Source: Elusimicrobiota bacterium (GTDB lineage Bacteria > Elusimicrobiota > UBA8919). From it: DNA of 62,475 nucleotides. Shown here one piece after another: positions 36,473 to 46,037 of the stretch; positions within the stretch are counted from its first letter, which is position 1; every line of letters starts with the position of its first letter. The notes under the pieces are model-generated. The model worked only from the letters and a program-made list of their open reading frames with translations, had not been told where the DNA came from and searched no databases. Location: contig JBFLWK010000008.1 in the NCBI GenBank assembly GCA_040757695.1, positions 1 to 62,475 on the forward strand. Direction: 5' to 3'. The position numbers were made by a program, and so were the translations under genes.

Positions 36473-36501
36473 TTGACAAAAATACAAATTTTCGTTATAC
36501 T
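36473..36501 (+). promoter_or_regulatory. Promoter of the M23 peptidase operon
   Basis: TTGACA (36473-36478) and TATACT (36496-36501) are 17 bp apart, close to consensus. The leader to the ATG at 36783 is about 275 nt and is filled by palindromes. Confidence 0.7.
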
Positions 36502-36570
36502 AATATCGTAAATAGAGACAACAAATAGAGGCGAACATCAGGTCGGTAACAGGTAAGTTTTGCTATTGCT

Positions 36571-36684
36571 CGGTTTTAACCGAAACTAAAGTTTCGTAGA
36601 ATATGTAGTCGGTAATCCCCACATTTGTGAGGACAGGTTTTTAATCACCGTGATGGAACGTGGATTGAAAATTCACGGCTACAA
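36571..36684. repeat. Cluster of REP-like palindromes in a long leader
   Basis: CGGTT/AACCG (36571-36582), GAAAC/GTTTC (36582-36595) followed by GTAG, GTAGTCGGTAAT with a distant partner near AATCACCG, and a stem CGTG...CACG (about 36659-36677) followed by GGCTAC. It fills most of the 356-bp gap between valS and the peptidase gene; no gene is visible there. Confidence 0.6.
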
Positions 36685-36782
36685 GTTCACGCCTACAAAT
36701 TTCAGCAAAACTGAACTGTTCAATATTCATAATGCACGCCTGACCAGTCGGGCAGGTGTTATTCATACTAACGGGAGATATT

Positions 36783-37694
36783 ATGAAAATGAAAAAACCA
36801 AAACACAAAATGCTTACAGTAATGATTGTTCCACACTCAACATCTAAGCCGATTACACTTGATATTTCCAAAGAGTTCATTGTAACGATTTTTCTTATTT
36901 TCGTCGGATTTATCGGCTGGGCAGGGCTTATCATTCACAAACAGATTGACTACTGGGCGATGAAAACGGAAAACAAAATTCTTGCAAAAGAGACGGAATA
37001 TTTTGCAAAAGAGATGCTTCAAGCACGGCAGATGGCTGATAATTTGAGAGAAATGGACAGGGAACTGAAAAAGATACTAAAACTTAAAACCAAAAAAGCA
37101 ATCATTCAATCAGGCGGGCCTACCGTTACAGAACTTGAAAGAATTACTATGTATCTTGCAGAAAAAAAACTTGCTATTACACCGCAAGAATTTAACCAGC
37201 ACATAGCTGCGTTCAAATCAGAATCACAAGAACTTGAAAAAAGTTTTAACGAATCTGTTGACTTTATTAAAAATGAAAAAGTCAGATGGTGTGCAACACC
37301 TTGCATCTGGCCTGTCTATGGAAGAATAACCTCCGGTTTCGGTCCCAGAATCCACCCAGTAAAAAAATATAGAGAGATACATCTTGCTATTGATATCGCT
37401 GCAGAAAGAGGTACGCCGATAAAAGCACCTGCGGATGGAAAAGTGATATTAGTAGATTGGCAGCCTGGTTACGGGAAATTGATAGTGCTTAATCATAACT
37501 ATGGATTTATGACGAGATACGGGCATTGTTATAAAATTCTTGTCAAACAAGGACAAAAAGTAAAAAGAGGTCAGACGATTGCACTTGTCGGTTCTACGGG
37601 TATTGCAACCGCTCCACATCTTCACTATGAGGTCTGGAAAAACGGTATAGCAGTCAATCCAAAAAGATATTTGACAGAAGCAATTTTAAGATGA
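36783..37694 (+). CDS. M23 family metallopeptidase (LytM domain)
   Basis: 303 residues. A short cytoplasmic N-terminus and one TM helix (about 25-45) are followed by a coiled coil (about 55-170) and a LytM domain. The zinc ligands are visible: H in RIHPVKKYREIHLAIDIAAE (shown as REIHLAIDIA) with D, then HLHYEVWKNG. It should cut cross-linked peptidoglycan or regulate amidases in the periplasm. I start at 36783 because GGGAGA precedes it. It overlaps the L,D-transpeptidase gene by 4 nt. Confidence 0.88.
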   Translation: MKMKKPKHKMLTVMIVPHSTSKPITLDISKEFIVTIFLIFVGFIGWAGLIIHKQIDYWAMKTENKILAKETEYFAKEMLQARQMADNLREMDRELKKILKLKTKKAIIQSGGPTVTELERITMYLAEKKLAITPQEFNQHIAAFKSESQELEKSFNESVDFIKNEKVRWCATPCIWPVYGRITSGFGPRIHPVKKYREIHLAIDIAAERGTPIKAPADGKVILVDWQPGYGKLIVLNHNYGFMTRYGHCYKILVKQGQKVKRGQTIALVGSTGIATAPHLHYEVWKNGIAVNPKRYLTEAILR

Positions 37695-38470
37695 AACTGG
37701 TTTTTGTTCTGATTTTTTTGTCCTGTTGTAATTTTTTATTAAATTCAACAGAAACTACTTTAGTAGATGAAAACAAACTTTTAGAAAAACTGCCCGGTGT
37801 AGTTGTCCTTACTGAAAAAGAAGATAACCAGTTAAACGAAATAAACCGGCTTGTAGTCAATATCCCTTCATATGAACTTTTTGCCTGTAAAGATATAGAA
37901 ATAATTAAGAAATATAAAATAAGTGTCGGATGCCGCGGACTTCCTACTGTTGAGGGTATATTTACAATTGATTGGAAAATGAAAAATGCTCCATACAGAC
38001 CCATAGACGGTTCCCCGTATAAAAAAATTGCCGATTCTTTTCCGTCTGGCGAAAACAATCCAATGGGAACGAGGAAGATGCATTTCTGGGGTCCGATTTG
38101 TATTCACGGATTATCGCAGGAGAAAAGAAAACTTATTGGAGGCACACGCCGAGGGAGTTGTATCGCATTACTTAAAGAGGATATAGAAGAACTTTATGAT
38201 TATATCAGAGGTGGAACCAAACTGGAAATATATTACAAAGTGAATAAAATCATAAAAAAAAACGCTACGGTTGAATTCAAAAAATATCCCGATTTGTATA
38301 ACGGTTACCGAAGAATAATAGACAATCCGGAACTTCAAAAATATCCGCATATAATTAAAAAAGTTCCCGTATATTTCTTAGACATACCTGTCTTAAAAAA
38401 TATGCCGGTAAACGACTGGAATATTGATAAAAAAATAGTCAACGATACCCTGTTAATAATTGAGAAGTAA
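37691..38470 (+). CDS. L,D-transpeptidase (YkuD family)
   Basis: 259 residues with an N-terminal signal peptide. The YkuD site is present as CIHGLSQEKRKLIGG and GTRRGSCIALLKEDIEELY, with His and the nucleophilic Cys in the family's HG...S-x-G-C-like pattern (here RGSC). It makes 3-3 cross-links in peptidoglycan or attaches proteins to it. It pairs with the M23 peptidase in one operon. The SHGC part is altered, so activity is likely but not certain. Confidence 0.8.
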   Translation: MKLVFVLIFLSCCNFLLNSTETTLVDENKLLEKLPGVVVLTEKEDNQLNEINRLVVNIPSYELFACKDIEIIKKYKISVGCRGLPTVEGIFTIDWKMKNAPYRPIDGSPYKKIADSFPSGENNPMGTRKMHFWGPICIHGLSQEKRKLIGGTRRGSCIALLKEDIEELYDYIRGGTKLEIYYKVNKIIKKNATVEFKKYPDLYNGYRRIIDNPELQKYPHIIKKVPVYFLDIPVLKNMPVNDWNIDKKIVNDTLLIIEK

Positions 38471-38497
38471 CTTGATAGTCTAGGAATTTCCTTTTTT

Positions 38498-38575
38498 GGA
38501 CGCAGATGTACGCAGATTACGAAGATTATAAAAATATAAATTTTAAATCTGTTTTTTCTGCGAAAATCTGCGTCC
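38498..38575. repeat. CGCAGAT inverted repeat
   Basis: GGACGCAGAT (38498-38507) pairs with ATCTGCGTCC (38566-38575), with further partial pairing inside. It lies 20 bp before the bactofilin start and its Shine-Dalgarno. Related CGCAGAT repeats occur at 46740-46826. Confidence 0.75.
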
Positions 38576-38595
38576 TATTAACTAGGAGGTAAAAA

Positions 38596-38967
38596 ATGTT
38601 TTGGAAAAAAGAAACAATAGGAAAAATTGAAACGATTATTGCGGAAGGTGCGACAGTGAAAGGCGACATTTCATCCGAAGGTACTATTCGGCTTGATGGG
38701 GTTATTGAAGGCCATATATTAGAGGCTGAAGGTGTGGTTATCGGCAAAACAGGAAAGGTTAAAGGTGATTTAACAGCCGAGTCAGTAGTTGTCGGCGGTG
38801 AGATTTCAGGTAATGTCGTTGCATCAAACAATCTGGAACTTCTTTCAACTGCGAAGGTGTTTGGCGATATACAAGCCCAAACACTTTCCATACATGAGGG
38901 TGCAGTTTTTGAAGGTAAATGTACAATGTCTAAAAAGGAAACAAATATCAATACTGAAAAAGTATGA
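38596..38967 (+). CDS. Bactofilin
   Basis: 123 residues of the polymer-forming cytoskeletal family. The central beta-helix region shows short repeats (GDISSEGTIRLDGVIEGHI, GKVKGDLTAESVVVGGEISG). Bactofilins form filaments at the membrane and guide peptidoglycan enzymes; M23 peptidase genes are common neighbours, as here. A strong Shine-Dalgarno (AGGAGGT) precedes the ATG. It overlaps the next gene by 4 nt. Confidence 0.88.
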   Translation: MFWKKETIGKIETIIAEGATVKGDISSEGTIRLDGVIEGHILEAEGVVIGKTGKVKGDLTAESVVVGGEISGNVVASNNLELLSTAKVFGDIQAQTLSIHEGAVFEGKCTMSKKETNINTEKV

Positions 38968-39932
38968 GTTTTATTTGGGGATTCAACTGGGTTAGAAAAT
39001 TTTTTCTAACGGGATTTGTATGTAGTTATCTGTGGTTAGTATTATTTAATATCTCAGAACTTATTGCTAAACCAATCTACCAAAAACAAATCAATAAGGG
39101 CAATCAAGAAATTGAATTAGAACTTGATGCATATTATACATCGTTTGATTACTATCTATCCCTAACAAAAACACCGATACCTTATCTCTCAGAAACAAAC
39201 GAACTTAATATCTACAAAAAACTGTTTGCTACACCAAAGCTGTGCTTTTTAGTATTTGAGTTAAGCACTTACCCGATGCCTTGTGCTGGTGTATTTATAA
39301 AAAAACAGTTTCTGGATTTTTACGAGAAAATGACTCTTACAAAAAGTATAAATATTATCAAAAGTGTAACAGCAGGTTTTGAAGAGCCATATGCTGTTTC
39401 AGTATTTTTAGGTAATGTTGTAAGTTTTAAGCCGGCATCTGCAAAAAATACAGACGGTAAAGGATATGTCGGAGCACTTGTAAGTGGCGGCAATTATCAT
39501 ATCAAAGACAATGAACTTATAACCGATAACTGGCTGGAAACAGAACTAAAAGTAAAAGGCGAACGAATAACTCCTGGAAAAAAAATGGACTGGAGTTTCA
39601 GAATCGGCACAAAACTACACAATAATAGCTACATTAAAGATGTCCTGTATTTTTCTGTCCGACGCAGTAGAACCGATAGAGGCACTACTAAACAATCTGT
39701 ATTCACAAACAGTAATTTTGAATATATTTTTGATGCTGATGTAAAAAATGGTGGCATCATCAGACACTATTTTTTGGTTGGCAAAAAATATCCATTAAAA
39801 AAACCAAAAATAGTCGTTTGTCTAAATGCCGGTTTTCTGTGGGAAGGCACAGAAAAATATATAGGGCCATTAAAAAGAACATCAGATACAGAAAATTTTC
39901 AAATCCTGTTTAGACCGAATATAGAGTTTTAG
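38964..39932 (+). CDS. Secreted protein of unknown function
   Basis: 322 residues. I do not recognise a family. The N-terminus has a hydrophobic segment (FFLTGFVCSYLWLVLFNI) fitting a signal or anchor. The rest is rich in beta strands with aromatic residues and ends in F (RPNIEF), which is compatible with an outer-membrane beta barrel, but no motif confirms it. It is co-transcribed with bactofilin (4-nt overlap). Confidence 0.6.
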   Translation: MSFIWGFNWVRKFFLTGFVCSYLWLVLFNISELIAKPIYQKQINKGNQEIELELDAYYTSFDYYLSLTKTPIPYLSETNELNIYKKLFATPKLCFLVFELSTYPMPCAGVFIKKQFLDFYEKMTLTKSINIIKSVTAGFEEPYAVSVFLGNVVSFKPASAKNTDGKGYVGALVSGGNYHIKDNELITDNWLETELKVKGERITPGKKMDWSFRIGTKLHNNSYIKDVLYFSVRRSRTDRGTTKQSVFTNSNFEYIFDADVKNGGIIRHYFLVGKKYPLKKPKIVVCLNAGFLWEGTEKYIGPLKRTSDTENFQILFRPNIEF

Positions 39933-39952
39933 ATTGTTAGAATTTTTTTTAC

Positions 39953-39980
39953 TTGTTTTTTATTTTTTTATTAGTATAAT
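39953..39980 (+). promoter_or_regulatory. Promoter of rpsO-pnp-accB
   Basis: TTGTTT (39953-39958) and TATAAT (39975-39980) are 16 bp apart. GGAGGT (40000-40005) precedes the rpsO ATG, so this leader, unlike several others here, carries a Shine-Dalgarno. Confidence 0.55.
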
Positions 39981-40011
39981 ATTATAAGTCAATGAATGCG
40001 GAGGTAAAACA

Positions 40012-40281
40012 ATGATTACTAAAACAGAAAAGAAGAAGATTATTGAAAGTTATGGACTGCATTCTACAGATACTGGTTCTCCAAATGTTCAGGTTGCATT
40101 GATGACAGAACGAATCAATCAACTTACAGAAGGACATTTCAAAAAATATCCAAAAGACCATGCATCCCGCAGAGGACTTTTGATGCTTGTCAGTAAACGA
40201 AGACAACTCTTAAACTACTTAAAAAAAATAAATCCAAAAGGTTACACAGAACTTATTGAAAAACTGGACATCCGAAAATGA
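40012..40281 (+). CDS. rpsO: Ribosomal protein S15
   Basis: 89 residues, the standard length. Seen: [20 protein letters not shown], and [21 protein letters not shown] (shown as [19 protein letters not shown]). It binds 16S rRNA and is commonly paired with pnp, as here (4-nt overlap). Confidence 0.97.
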   Translation: MITKTEKKKIIESYGLHSTDTGSPNVQVALMTERINQLTEGHFKKYPKDHASRRGLLMLVSKRRQLLNYLKKINPKGYTELIEKLDIRK

Positions 40282-42356
40282 TTGATACTAAAATTGATAT
40301 TGATAGTAAAACGCTCATTCTGAAAACAGGCGAATTAGCAAAACAATCTTCAGCCGCAGTAACAGTTCAATGTGGCGATACTGTGATTTTAGCGACGGTA
40401 AATGCGACTTCACCAAGAGAAGAAAATGATTTCCTGCCTTTAACAGTTGATTACCGAGAACGAACATATGCTGCGGGCAAAATTCCCGGCGGATTTTTTA
40501 AACGAGAAGGCAGACCACGTGAAAAAGAAATACTTATATCCCGTATCGTTGATAGAACCATAAGACCGCTATTCCCCGACGGCTATAACTGCGAAACACA
40601 GGTTACTATTACATTGCTATCGTGTGATTTAGAAAACGATTCGGATGTTTTATCAGTTATCGGCGCCGCCGCAGCACTTTTGCAATCTGATGTGCCGTTT
40701 ATAACGCCTGTTGCAGCGGTAAAAGTTGGCAGAATAAACAGCAATTTTGTAATCAACCCAACCTGTTCCCAGATGAATTTCTCGGATATTGATTTACTTA
40801 TATCAGCAACTGAAAAAGGTGTTGTGATGTTAGAAGGAGGTCCGAATGAAATAGATGAAGCAACACTTATTTCAGCAATCAATTTCGGTCTTAAATATAT
40901 TCCATCGTTGATAGAGAAACAAAAAGTATTCTTAAACTCACAGAAAAAAAATTTTGAACCAGTAAAACCTGACAAAACACTCAAACCAGAAATCATAAAA
41001 GAATATAAAGAAACAATTGATACGATAGTTAGAATCCACGACAAAAAAGAGCGTGAAAAAAAATTAGACGAGTTAAAAACAGAGTTGAACTCAAAAATTG
41101 CTGAGCCTGAAAAAGAAAACGATGCTGAAAAGATTATTGAAGAACTGATAGAAAAATCGGCACGGTTTATGATAGTATCGCAAGGGATACGGTCAGATGG
41201 CAGACAACCGGATGAAATAAGACCGATTGACTGTAAAATTGACGTGCTGCCGAGAACACACGGTTCGGCAATTTTTACCCGTGGACAGACACAGGCACTT
41301 GCAACCGTCACACTAGGTACCCCGCATGATATGCAGATAATGGATGAATTAGAAGGTGAATACAAAAAAAGATTTATGCTGCATTACAATTTCCCATCAT
41401 TTGCCGTCGGCGAAGTCAAGCCGGAAAGAGGTCCCGGTAGAAGAGAAATTGGACATGGTGCGCTTGCTGAAAAATCGTTAGAAAAGATTTTACCATCAGA
41501 AGAAGCTTTTCCATATGCAATCAGAATCGTTTCAGATATTCTGGAATCAAATGGTTCGTCGTCAATGGCAACTGTCTGTGGTGGCTCACTTGCATTGATG
41601 GATGCCGGTATCCCAGTCAAAGAAGCGGTTGCTGGTATAGCAATGGGGCTTATGACCGATACCGAGGAAAGAAATAAATATGTAATCCTGACTGATATTC
41701 AAGGGCTTGAAGACCATTACGGCGATATGGACTTAAAAGTTGCAGGAACACGAAACGGGATTACCGGTATTCAGATGGATATTAAAATTGAAGCAATCGG
41801 TCTGAAGATTCTTGAAGAGGCACTTTATAAAGCAAAAACTGCCCGGTTGAAAATTATTAATATTATGAATAAAGTGATTTCTCAACCCAGAAACGAACTA
41901 TCCGACTATGCGCCTAAAATGACGATGCTTACAATCAATATCTCAAAAATAAAAGATGTGATAGGCACAGGCGGAAAAACTATCCGAAAAATTATCCAGG
42001 AAACCGGTGCCGAAATAGATGTTGAAGATGATGGTAGAATCTTTATCTCGGCTGAAACTGAAAAGGCACTGAATCTTGCTAAACAGATGATAGAGTATTT
42101 TACCGCTGATGTAGAGGTAGGCAAAATTTATAAAGGGAAGGTTGTGTCAACCACCAACTTTGGTGCATTTGTAGAAATACTGCCCGGCAAGGATGGACTT
42201 GTTCATATCTCACAATTAAACGAACAACGAATTGAAAAAGTGGAAGATGTAGTCAATGTAGGTGACGAAATATGGGTGAAAGTAATGGAAATAGACAAAC
42301 AAAACAGAATCAATCTCTCTCGGAAACAGGCATTACGCGAAATGGCAAGAAAATAA
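40278..42356 (+). CDS. pnp: Polyribonucleotide nucleotidyltransferase (PNPase)
   Basis: 692 residues. Two RNase PH-like domains ([20 protein letters not shown] shown as [16 protein letters not shown], and [20 protein letters not shown] as [15 protein letters not shown]) flank a helical domain. A KH domain ([19 protein letters not shown]) and an S1 domain ([19 protein letters not shown]) follow. It degrades mRNA from the 3' end. The end overlaps the accB frame by 85 nt. Confidence 0.96.
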   Translation: MIDTKIDIDSKTLILKTGELAKQSSAAVTVQCGDTVILATVNATSPREENDFLPLTVDYRERTYAAGKIPGGFFKREGRPREKEILISRIVDRTIRPLFPDGYNCETQVTITLLSCDLENDSDVLSVIGAAAALLQSDVPFITPVAAVKVGRINSNFVINPTCSQMNFSDIDLLISATEKGVVMLEGGPNEIDEATLISAINFGLKYIPSLIEKQKVFLNSQKKNFEPVKPDKTLKPEIIKEYKETIDTIVRIHDKKEREKKLDELKTELNSKIAEPEKENDAEKIIEELIEKSARFMIVSQGIRSDGRQPDEIRPIDCKIDVLPRTHGSAIFTRGQTQALATVTLGTPHDMQIMDELEGEYKKRFMLHYNFPSFAVGEVKPERGPGRREIGHGALAEKSLEKILPSEEAFPYAIRIVSDILESNGSSSMATVCGGSLALMDAGIPVKEAVAGIAMGLMTDTEERNKYVILTDIQGLEDHYGDMDLKVAGTRNGITGIQMDIKIEAIGLKILEEALYKAKTARLKIINIMNKVISQPRNELSDYAPKMTMLTINISKIKDVIGTGGKTIRKIIQETGAEIDVEDDGRIFISAETEKALNLAKQMIEYFTADVEVGKIYKGKVVSTTNFGAFVEILPGKDGLVHISQLNEQRIEKVEDVVNVGDEIWVKVMEIDKQNRINLSRKQALREMARK

Positions 42357-42781
42357 AACAGATACAAGAAATAGACGAAATCCTTTCTGCATATCAGTTT
42401 ATGAAAGCGGAAGGGCTTGCAGAGATTGATTTTGAAGTTAATAGTACCAGATTTCATATAAAGCGAAAAACTGAACCAACTCTACCAGCACCGAAGATAA
42501 AACCAGCAAGGGCTGAAAGTGCGGTAGAATTAGCAGATACTATCAGTATAAAATCACCGCTATCAGGTACTTTTTATTTATCCAGTAAGCATGGCGCACC
42601 CCCTTTCGTTGCCGTCGGTGATATTGTTGAAGAAGGCGCAACAATCTGTATAATTGAGGCAATGAAAGTGATGAATGAAATCAAATCGGATGCAAAATAT
42701 AGGATTGTAAAGATACTTACAACAAACGGAAAAATTGTATCAGTAAACGAAGCACTTTTTCTGGTAAAACCTGAAGAATAA
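42272..42781 (+). CDS. accB: Biotin carboxyl carrier protein of acetyl-CoA carboxylase
   Basis: The C-terminal biotinyl domain has the attachment lysine in IEAMKVMNEIKSD and ends in NEALFLVKPEE. The N-terminal part (EIDEILSAYQFMKAEGLAEI) is typical of AccB. The frame's ATG at 42272 is 85 nt inside pnp and codes about 30 unlikely residues; the next ATG (42401) cuts off helix 1. A non-ATG start between them is possible. No accC follows. Confidence 0.85.
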   Translation: MGESNGNRQTKQNQSLSETGITRNGKKIKQIQEIDEILSAYQFMKAEGLAEIDFEVNSTRFHIKRKTEPTLPAPKIKPARAESAVELADTISIKSPLSGTFYLSSKHGAPPFVAVGDIVEEGATICIIEAMKVMNEIKSDAKYRIVKILTTNGKIVSVNEALFLVKPEE

Positions 42782-42782
42782 A

Positions 42783-42804
42783 TGTAAGCAAATGCTTACA
42801 TTTT
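42783..42804 (+). terminator. Hairpin with T-run after accB
   Basis: TGTAAGC (42783-42789), loop AAAT, GCTTACA (42794-42800), then TTTT. It starts immediately after the accB stop. The stem is short and not GC-rich, so termination would be partial. Confidence 0.5.
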
Positions 42805-42830
42805 GAGTTTGCTCGTCGGTAAATTTTGGT

Positions 42831-42862
42831 TTTTCAATTAGAGCAAATGGTCTAATTGAAAA
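42831..42862. repeat. Perfect 12-bp hairpin
   Basis: TTTTCAATTAGA (42831-42842), loop of 8, TCTAATTGAAAA (42851-42862). The arms match perfectly. It sits directly before a GGGATTT heptamer run. Confidence 0.6.
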
Positions 42863-42865
42863 TTT

Positions 42866-42918
42866 AGGATTTGGGATTTGGGATTTGGAATTTGTCGTTA
42901 AGGGAGGTGAATTTTATG
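42866..42918 (+). repeat. GGGATTT heptamers with ribosome-binding site
   Basis: Three GGGATTT-type units are followed by GGAATTTG, TCGTTA, GGGAGGTG and the ATG at 42916. It is a close copy of the block at 9069-9108, upstream of an unrelated gene. Confidence 0.65.
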
Positions 42919-43116
42919 ACACATGAAATTGGCGTAATAGCAGGCAAGATTTGGCATTATCTTGACAAAAACGGTGAAGTGACCGCGTTGAAACTAAAAT
43001 CAGCGCTTGGCGTTACCAATACAACACTGTATATGGGTATCGGCTGGCTTGCTCGTGAAAACAAAGTCAATATTGTTGAATATGCTAAAGGCTACAAATT
43101 ATCGCTGAAAAAATAA
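42916..43116 (+). CDS. Winged-helix protein, DUF2582 type
   Basis: 66 residues with a compact winged helix: IGVIAGKIWHYLDKNGEVTALKLKSALG (helices, shown as IGVIAGKIWHYLDKNGE), then TNTTLYMGIGWLARENKVN and a wing. It fits the DUF2582 family of small wHTH proteins of unknown target. The start at 42916 follows GGGAGGTG; a longer frame from 42871 would read into the repeat. It is 6 nt upstream of uppP. Confidence 0.78.
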   Translation: MTHEIGVIAGKIWHYLDKNGEVTALKLKSALGVTNTTLYMGIGWLARENKVNIVEYAKGYKLSLKK

Positions 43117-43122
43117 GATATA

Positions 43123-43890
43123 ATGACATTTTTTGAATCAGGTTTACTCGGGTTCCTTCAGGGACTTACCGAATTTCTTCCTGTATCTTCCAGCGGACAT
43201 CTTGTAGTATTCCAGAAACTGCTAAAGGTAAGCGAACAAATAGAATTTGATATATTTTTGCATTTTGCGACGCTTCTCGCAGTTCTGGTTTTTTTTAGAA
43301 CCGATGTTACAGAAGTCATAAAAGGTATCTTTAGAAAAAGTTCAGGCGGTAGAAAAGTTTTTGTCGGAATTTTAATTGGCTCTATCCCAACTGCAATTAT
43401 TGGTTTGGTATTCAAAGATTTTTTTGAGAAACAATTCTCACAGCCCAGAACTGTATCGGTAATGTGGCTTGTATCCGCTTTTGTTATTTGGCTGGCATCA
43501 AAATTTTCTAAATCGGATGTTTTTGATAAAAGTTGCGATTCAACTAAAATAACCGATTTTTTTATTATCGGAACAGTTCAAGGGCTGGCTATAATGCCCG
43601 GTATTTCACGCTCGGGAATGACAATCGCAGCAGCGCTTTTGCTTGGCTTCAACCGACTTTGGGCGTTCAGATATTCAATGCTTTTGTCAATCCCCGCAAT
43701 TCTCGGCGCAGGACTACTTGAACTTAAAAGTATTGATATTAATATAAACATCTTTACAGGCGGATTCATCGCTATGTTTTCAGGCCTTTTAGCGCTTTAT
43801 ATATTAGCAAAAACTTTAACTGTCAGGAAATTCCATATTTTTTCATATTATCTCTTGATAGTTGGAATCCTGGGTTTGATATTTTTATGA
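43123..43890 (+). CDS. uppP: Undecaprenyl-diphosphatase
   Basis: 255 residues and about eight TM helices. Recycles the lipid carrier for cell-wall and polysaccharide synthesis. Seen: GLTEFLPVSSSGHLVVFQ with the conserved SSSGH, and GISRSGMTIAAALLLG with the second catalytic region. Overlaps ftsK by 4 nt. Confidence 0.94.
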   Translation: MTFFESGLLGFLQGLTEFLPVSSSGHLVVFQKLLKVSEQIEFDIFLHFATLLAVLVFFRTDVTEVIKGIFRKSSGGRKVFVGILIGSIPTAIIGLVFKDFFEKQFSQPRTVSVMWLVSAFVIWLASKFSKSDVFDKSCDSTKITDFFIIGTVQGLAIMPGISRSGMTIAAALLLGFNRLWAFRYSMLLSIPAILGAGLLELKSIDININIFTGGFIAMFSGLLALYILAKTLTVRKFHIFSYYLLIVGILGLIFL

Positions 43891-46037
43891 AACGAAAAGA
43901 TATTATCGGATTGATATTGATAATTTTGAGTATACTTTTTATCTGGTTTCTGTTTTTTCCACAGCAATCCGGAGTTGTAGGCCCGTTTGTAAAAAAATAT
44001 CTGCTTATCATTTTCGGGAAAGCATCTTATATTTTTCCGCTGGTTGTTATATGGCTTGGAATAAAATTGACATTTAACAAAAAACTCCAATTCGTATATT
44101 CTAAACTCGTGCCTGATATTCTAATAATCTGGGCAATATGCACGATTCTTTCGTTTGCAACTGGCGATAAGCCAACTGAAAACTTTGGCGGATTTATCGG
44201 AAAATATTCGGAAATCGGTATAAAAAAAATCATCGGCGATTTTGGTGGATTGGTGGTCACAATAGGGATTTTTGTTGTATCAATGCTTCTTACAACTGGT
44301 ATTTCATTTGAGGATTTGGTTAACTTTTTTGCTAAACTTATCAAGCCAAGAAAAAAGAAAAAAAGGGAGGGAGGGGAAAGAGGGGAAGTATTATCAGAAG
44401 TTGAAGAAAAACCGCAGGAATTACCCAAAGTCATTGTTCCTAAACCACCAGTAATAATAGAAGCGACGGAAAAAAAAGAGGTAAAACAACCCCCGATAAA
44501 AGATGTTCTGATAAAACCGATACCAAAAGATAAAAAAACTGGAATCCCGAAATTACAAATACCTGCAACTCCCGCACCTAAACCAGCCCAGTATGAACTG
44601 CCATCATATGAACTTTTAGACGAGCCGGAAAAAGTTGAAACCCAGATTGCAGAAAACAACCTGCGAAGTTGTGCTGATAAACTTATAAAAACACTTGCTG
44701 ATTTTGATATCTCGGCAAAAATTGAATCCATAAACCCGGGTCCTGTAATCACAAGATACGATATTGAACTTGCACCCGGGACAAAAGTCAACTCAATAGA
44801 AAATCTTTCTAAAGATATTTCGCTCGCAATGAAAGCAGAATCAATACGGGTTTTGGCGCCTATACCTGGAAAATCTGCCGTCGGTATAGAAATCCCGAAT
44901 CCTAATCAAGCAATTGTCGGATTGAAAGATGTTATTACTTCTCAAAAATTTAGGAATTCAAAATCACTTCTAACATTTGCACTTGGTAAAACAACTGCAG
45001 GCGAGCCGTTCGTAGATGACCTATCGCCAATGCCACATATTTTAATCGCAGGTGCAACCGGCAGTGGGAAATCGGTTTGCCTTAATTCAATTGTAATGTC
45101 GTTACTGTTCAAAGCAAAACCTGACGAACTAAAACTTTTGCTGATTGACCCGAAACGGCTTGAACTGCCCGTCTATGATGGTATCCCGCATATTTATGAG
45201 CCCGGTAAAAAAGCGGATAAAGCATCCGTAATTACCGACGCAAAAGAAGCAGCAAAATCGCTTGGACTATTAGTAAAAGTGATGGATTTCAGATACAAAG
45301 AGTTTGCTAAAAAAACAGTACGGGATATTGACGGCTATAACAAACGAATTGAAAAAGAAGGTGTCGGGAAGAAAACATATTATATCGTCGTTGTGATTGA
45401 TGAACTGGCTGATTTAATGCTTGTAGCATCACGCGAGGTTGAAGAGAATATTCAGCGACTTGCACAGATGGGTCGGGCTGTTGGGATTCATCTGGTGCTT
45501 GCAACACAGCGACCGTCAGTAGATGTTATCACCGGCGTAATCAAGGCAAATCTGCCTGCTCGGATTGCATTCCAGGTGCTTTCACAAACCGATTCTCGCG
45601 TGATACTTGATATCAAAGGTGCTGAGGATTTACTCGGACGCGGTGATATGCTTTACCTACCTGTAGCCAGTCCAAAACCTACCCGACTACAGGGTTGTTT
45701 TGTCTCTCTGAAAGAAGTAGAAAGAGTTGTAAAATTTGTCAAAAAACAAACGAAACCGGATTACGAGGATATTTTTGAAGTAATAGAAGCGTCTGAAAAA
45801 AAAGAAATGTCCGACGAATCTATGAATGATTTATTACGGGCATTAAAATTTATTCTGGAAAGAAAACGGGTCTCATATGAGTTACTAAAAGAAGGTGCAA
45901 ATTTTGGTAATAAAGCCGCAGATATTTTAAGCCGTTTAGAAGTTGGTGGCTTCATAAGAAAACCGGAAGGTGCAAAAAGTTGGGAAATTCTTACCGACAA
46001 AATAGAAGAATTTTTCAGCAAAGAAGGCAAGTTATGA
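43887..46037 (+). CDS. ftsK: DNA translocase FtsK/SpoIIIE
   Basis: 716 residues. Four N-terminal TM helices (about 5-25, 38-58, 70-90, 108-135), then a polar linker (about 150-235) rich in Lys and Pro. The motor domain follows, with GATGSGKSVCLNSIVMSL (Walker A) and VVVIDELADLMLV (Walker B). The C-terminal gamma domain (LILERKRVSYELL-type) recognises KOPS sites. It moves chromosome dimers toward the recombination site; an Xer-type recombinase gene lies at 49019. Confidence 0.95.
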   Translation: MKRKDIIGLILIILSILFIWFLFFPQQSGVVGPFVKKYLLIIFGKASYIFPLVVIWLGIKLTFNKKLQFVYSKLVPDILIIWAICTILSFATGDKPTENFGGFIGKYSEIGIKKIIGDFGGLVVTIGIFVVSMLLTTGISFEDLVNFFAKLIKPRKKKKREGGERGEVLSEVEEKPQELPKVIVPKPPVIIEATEKKEVKQPPIKDVLIKPIPKDKKTGIPKLQIPATPAPKPAQYELPSYELLDEPEKVETQIAENNLRSCADKLIKTLADFDISAKIESINPGPVITRYDIELAPGTKVNSIENLSKDISLAMKAESIRVLAPIPGKSAVGIEIPNPNQAIVGLKDVITSQKFRNSKSLLTFALGKTTAGEPFVDDLSPMPHILIAGATGSGKSVCLNSIVMSLLFKAKPDELKLLLIDPKRLELPVYDGIPHIYEPGKKADKASVITDAKEAAKSLGLLVKVMDFRYKEFAKKTVRDIDGYNKRIEKEGVGKKTYYIVVVIDELADLMLVASREVEENIQRLAQMGRAVGIHLVLATQRPSVDVITGVIKANLPARIAFQVLSQTDSRVILDIKGAEDLLGRGDMLYLPVASPKPTRLQGCFVSLKEVERVVKFVKKQTKPDYEDIFEVIEASEKKEMSDESMNDLLRALKFILERKRVSYELLKEGANFGNKAADILSRLEVGGFIRKPEGAKSWEILTDKIEEFFSKEGKL

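Noticed and set aside
40583-41365. A 260-codon minus-strand frame inside pnp, and a similar one at 44027-44791 inside ftsK
   Set aside because: Both are shadows of conserved coding sequence; they are Ser/Phe-rich and have no start signals.
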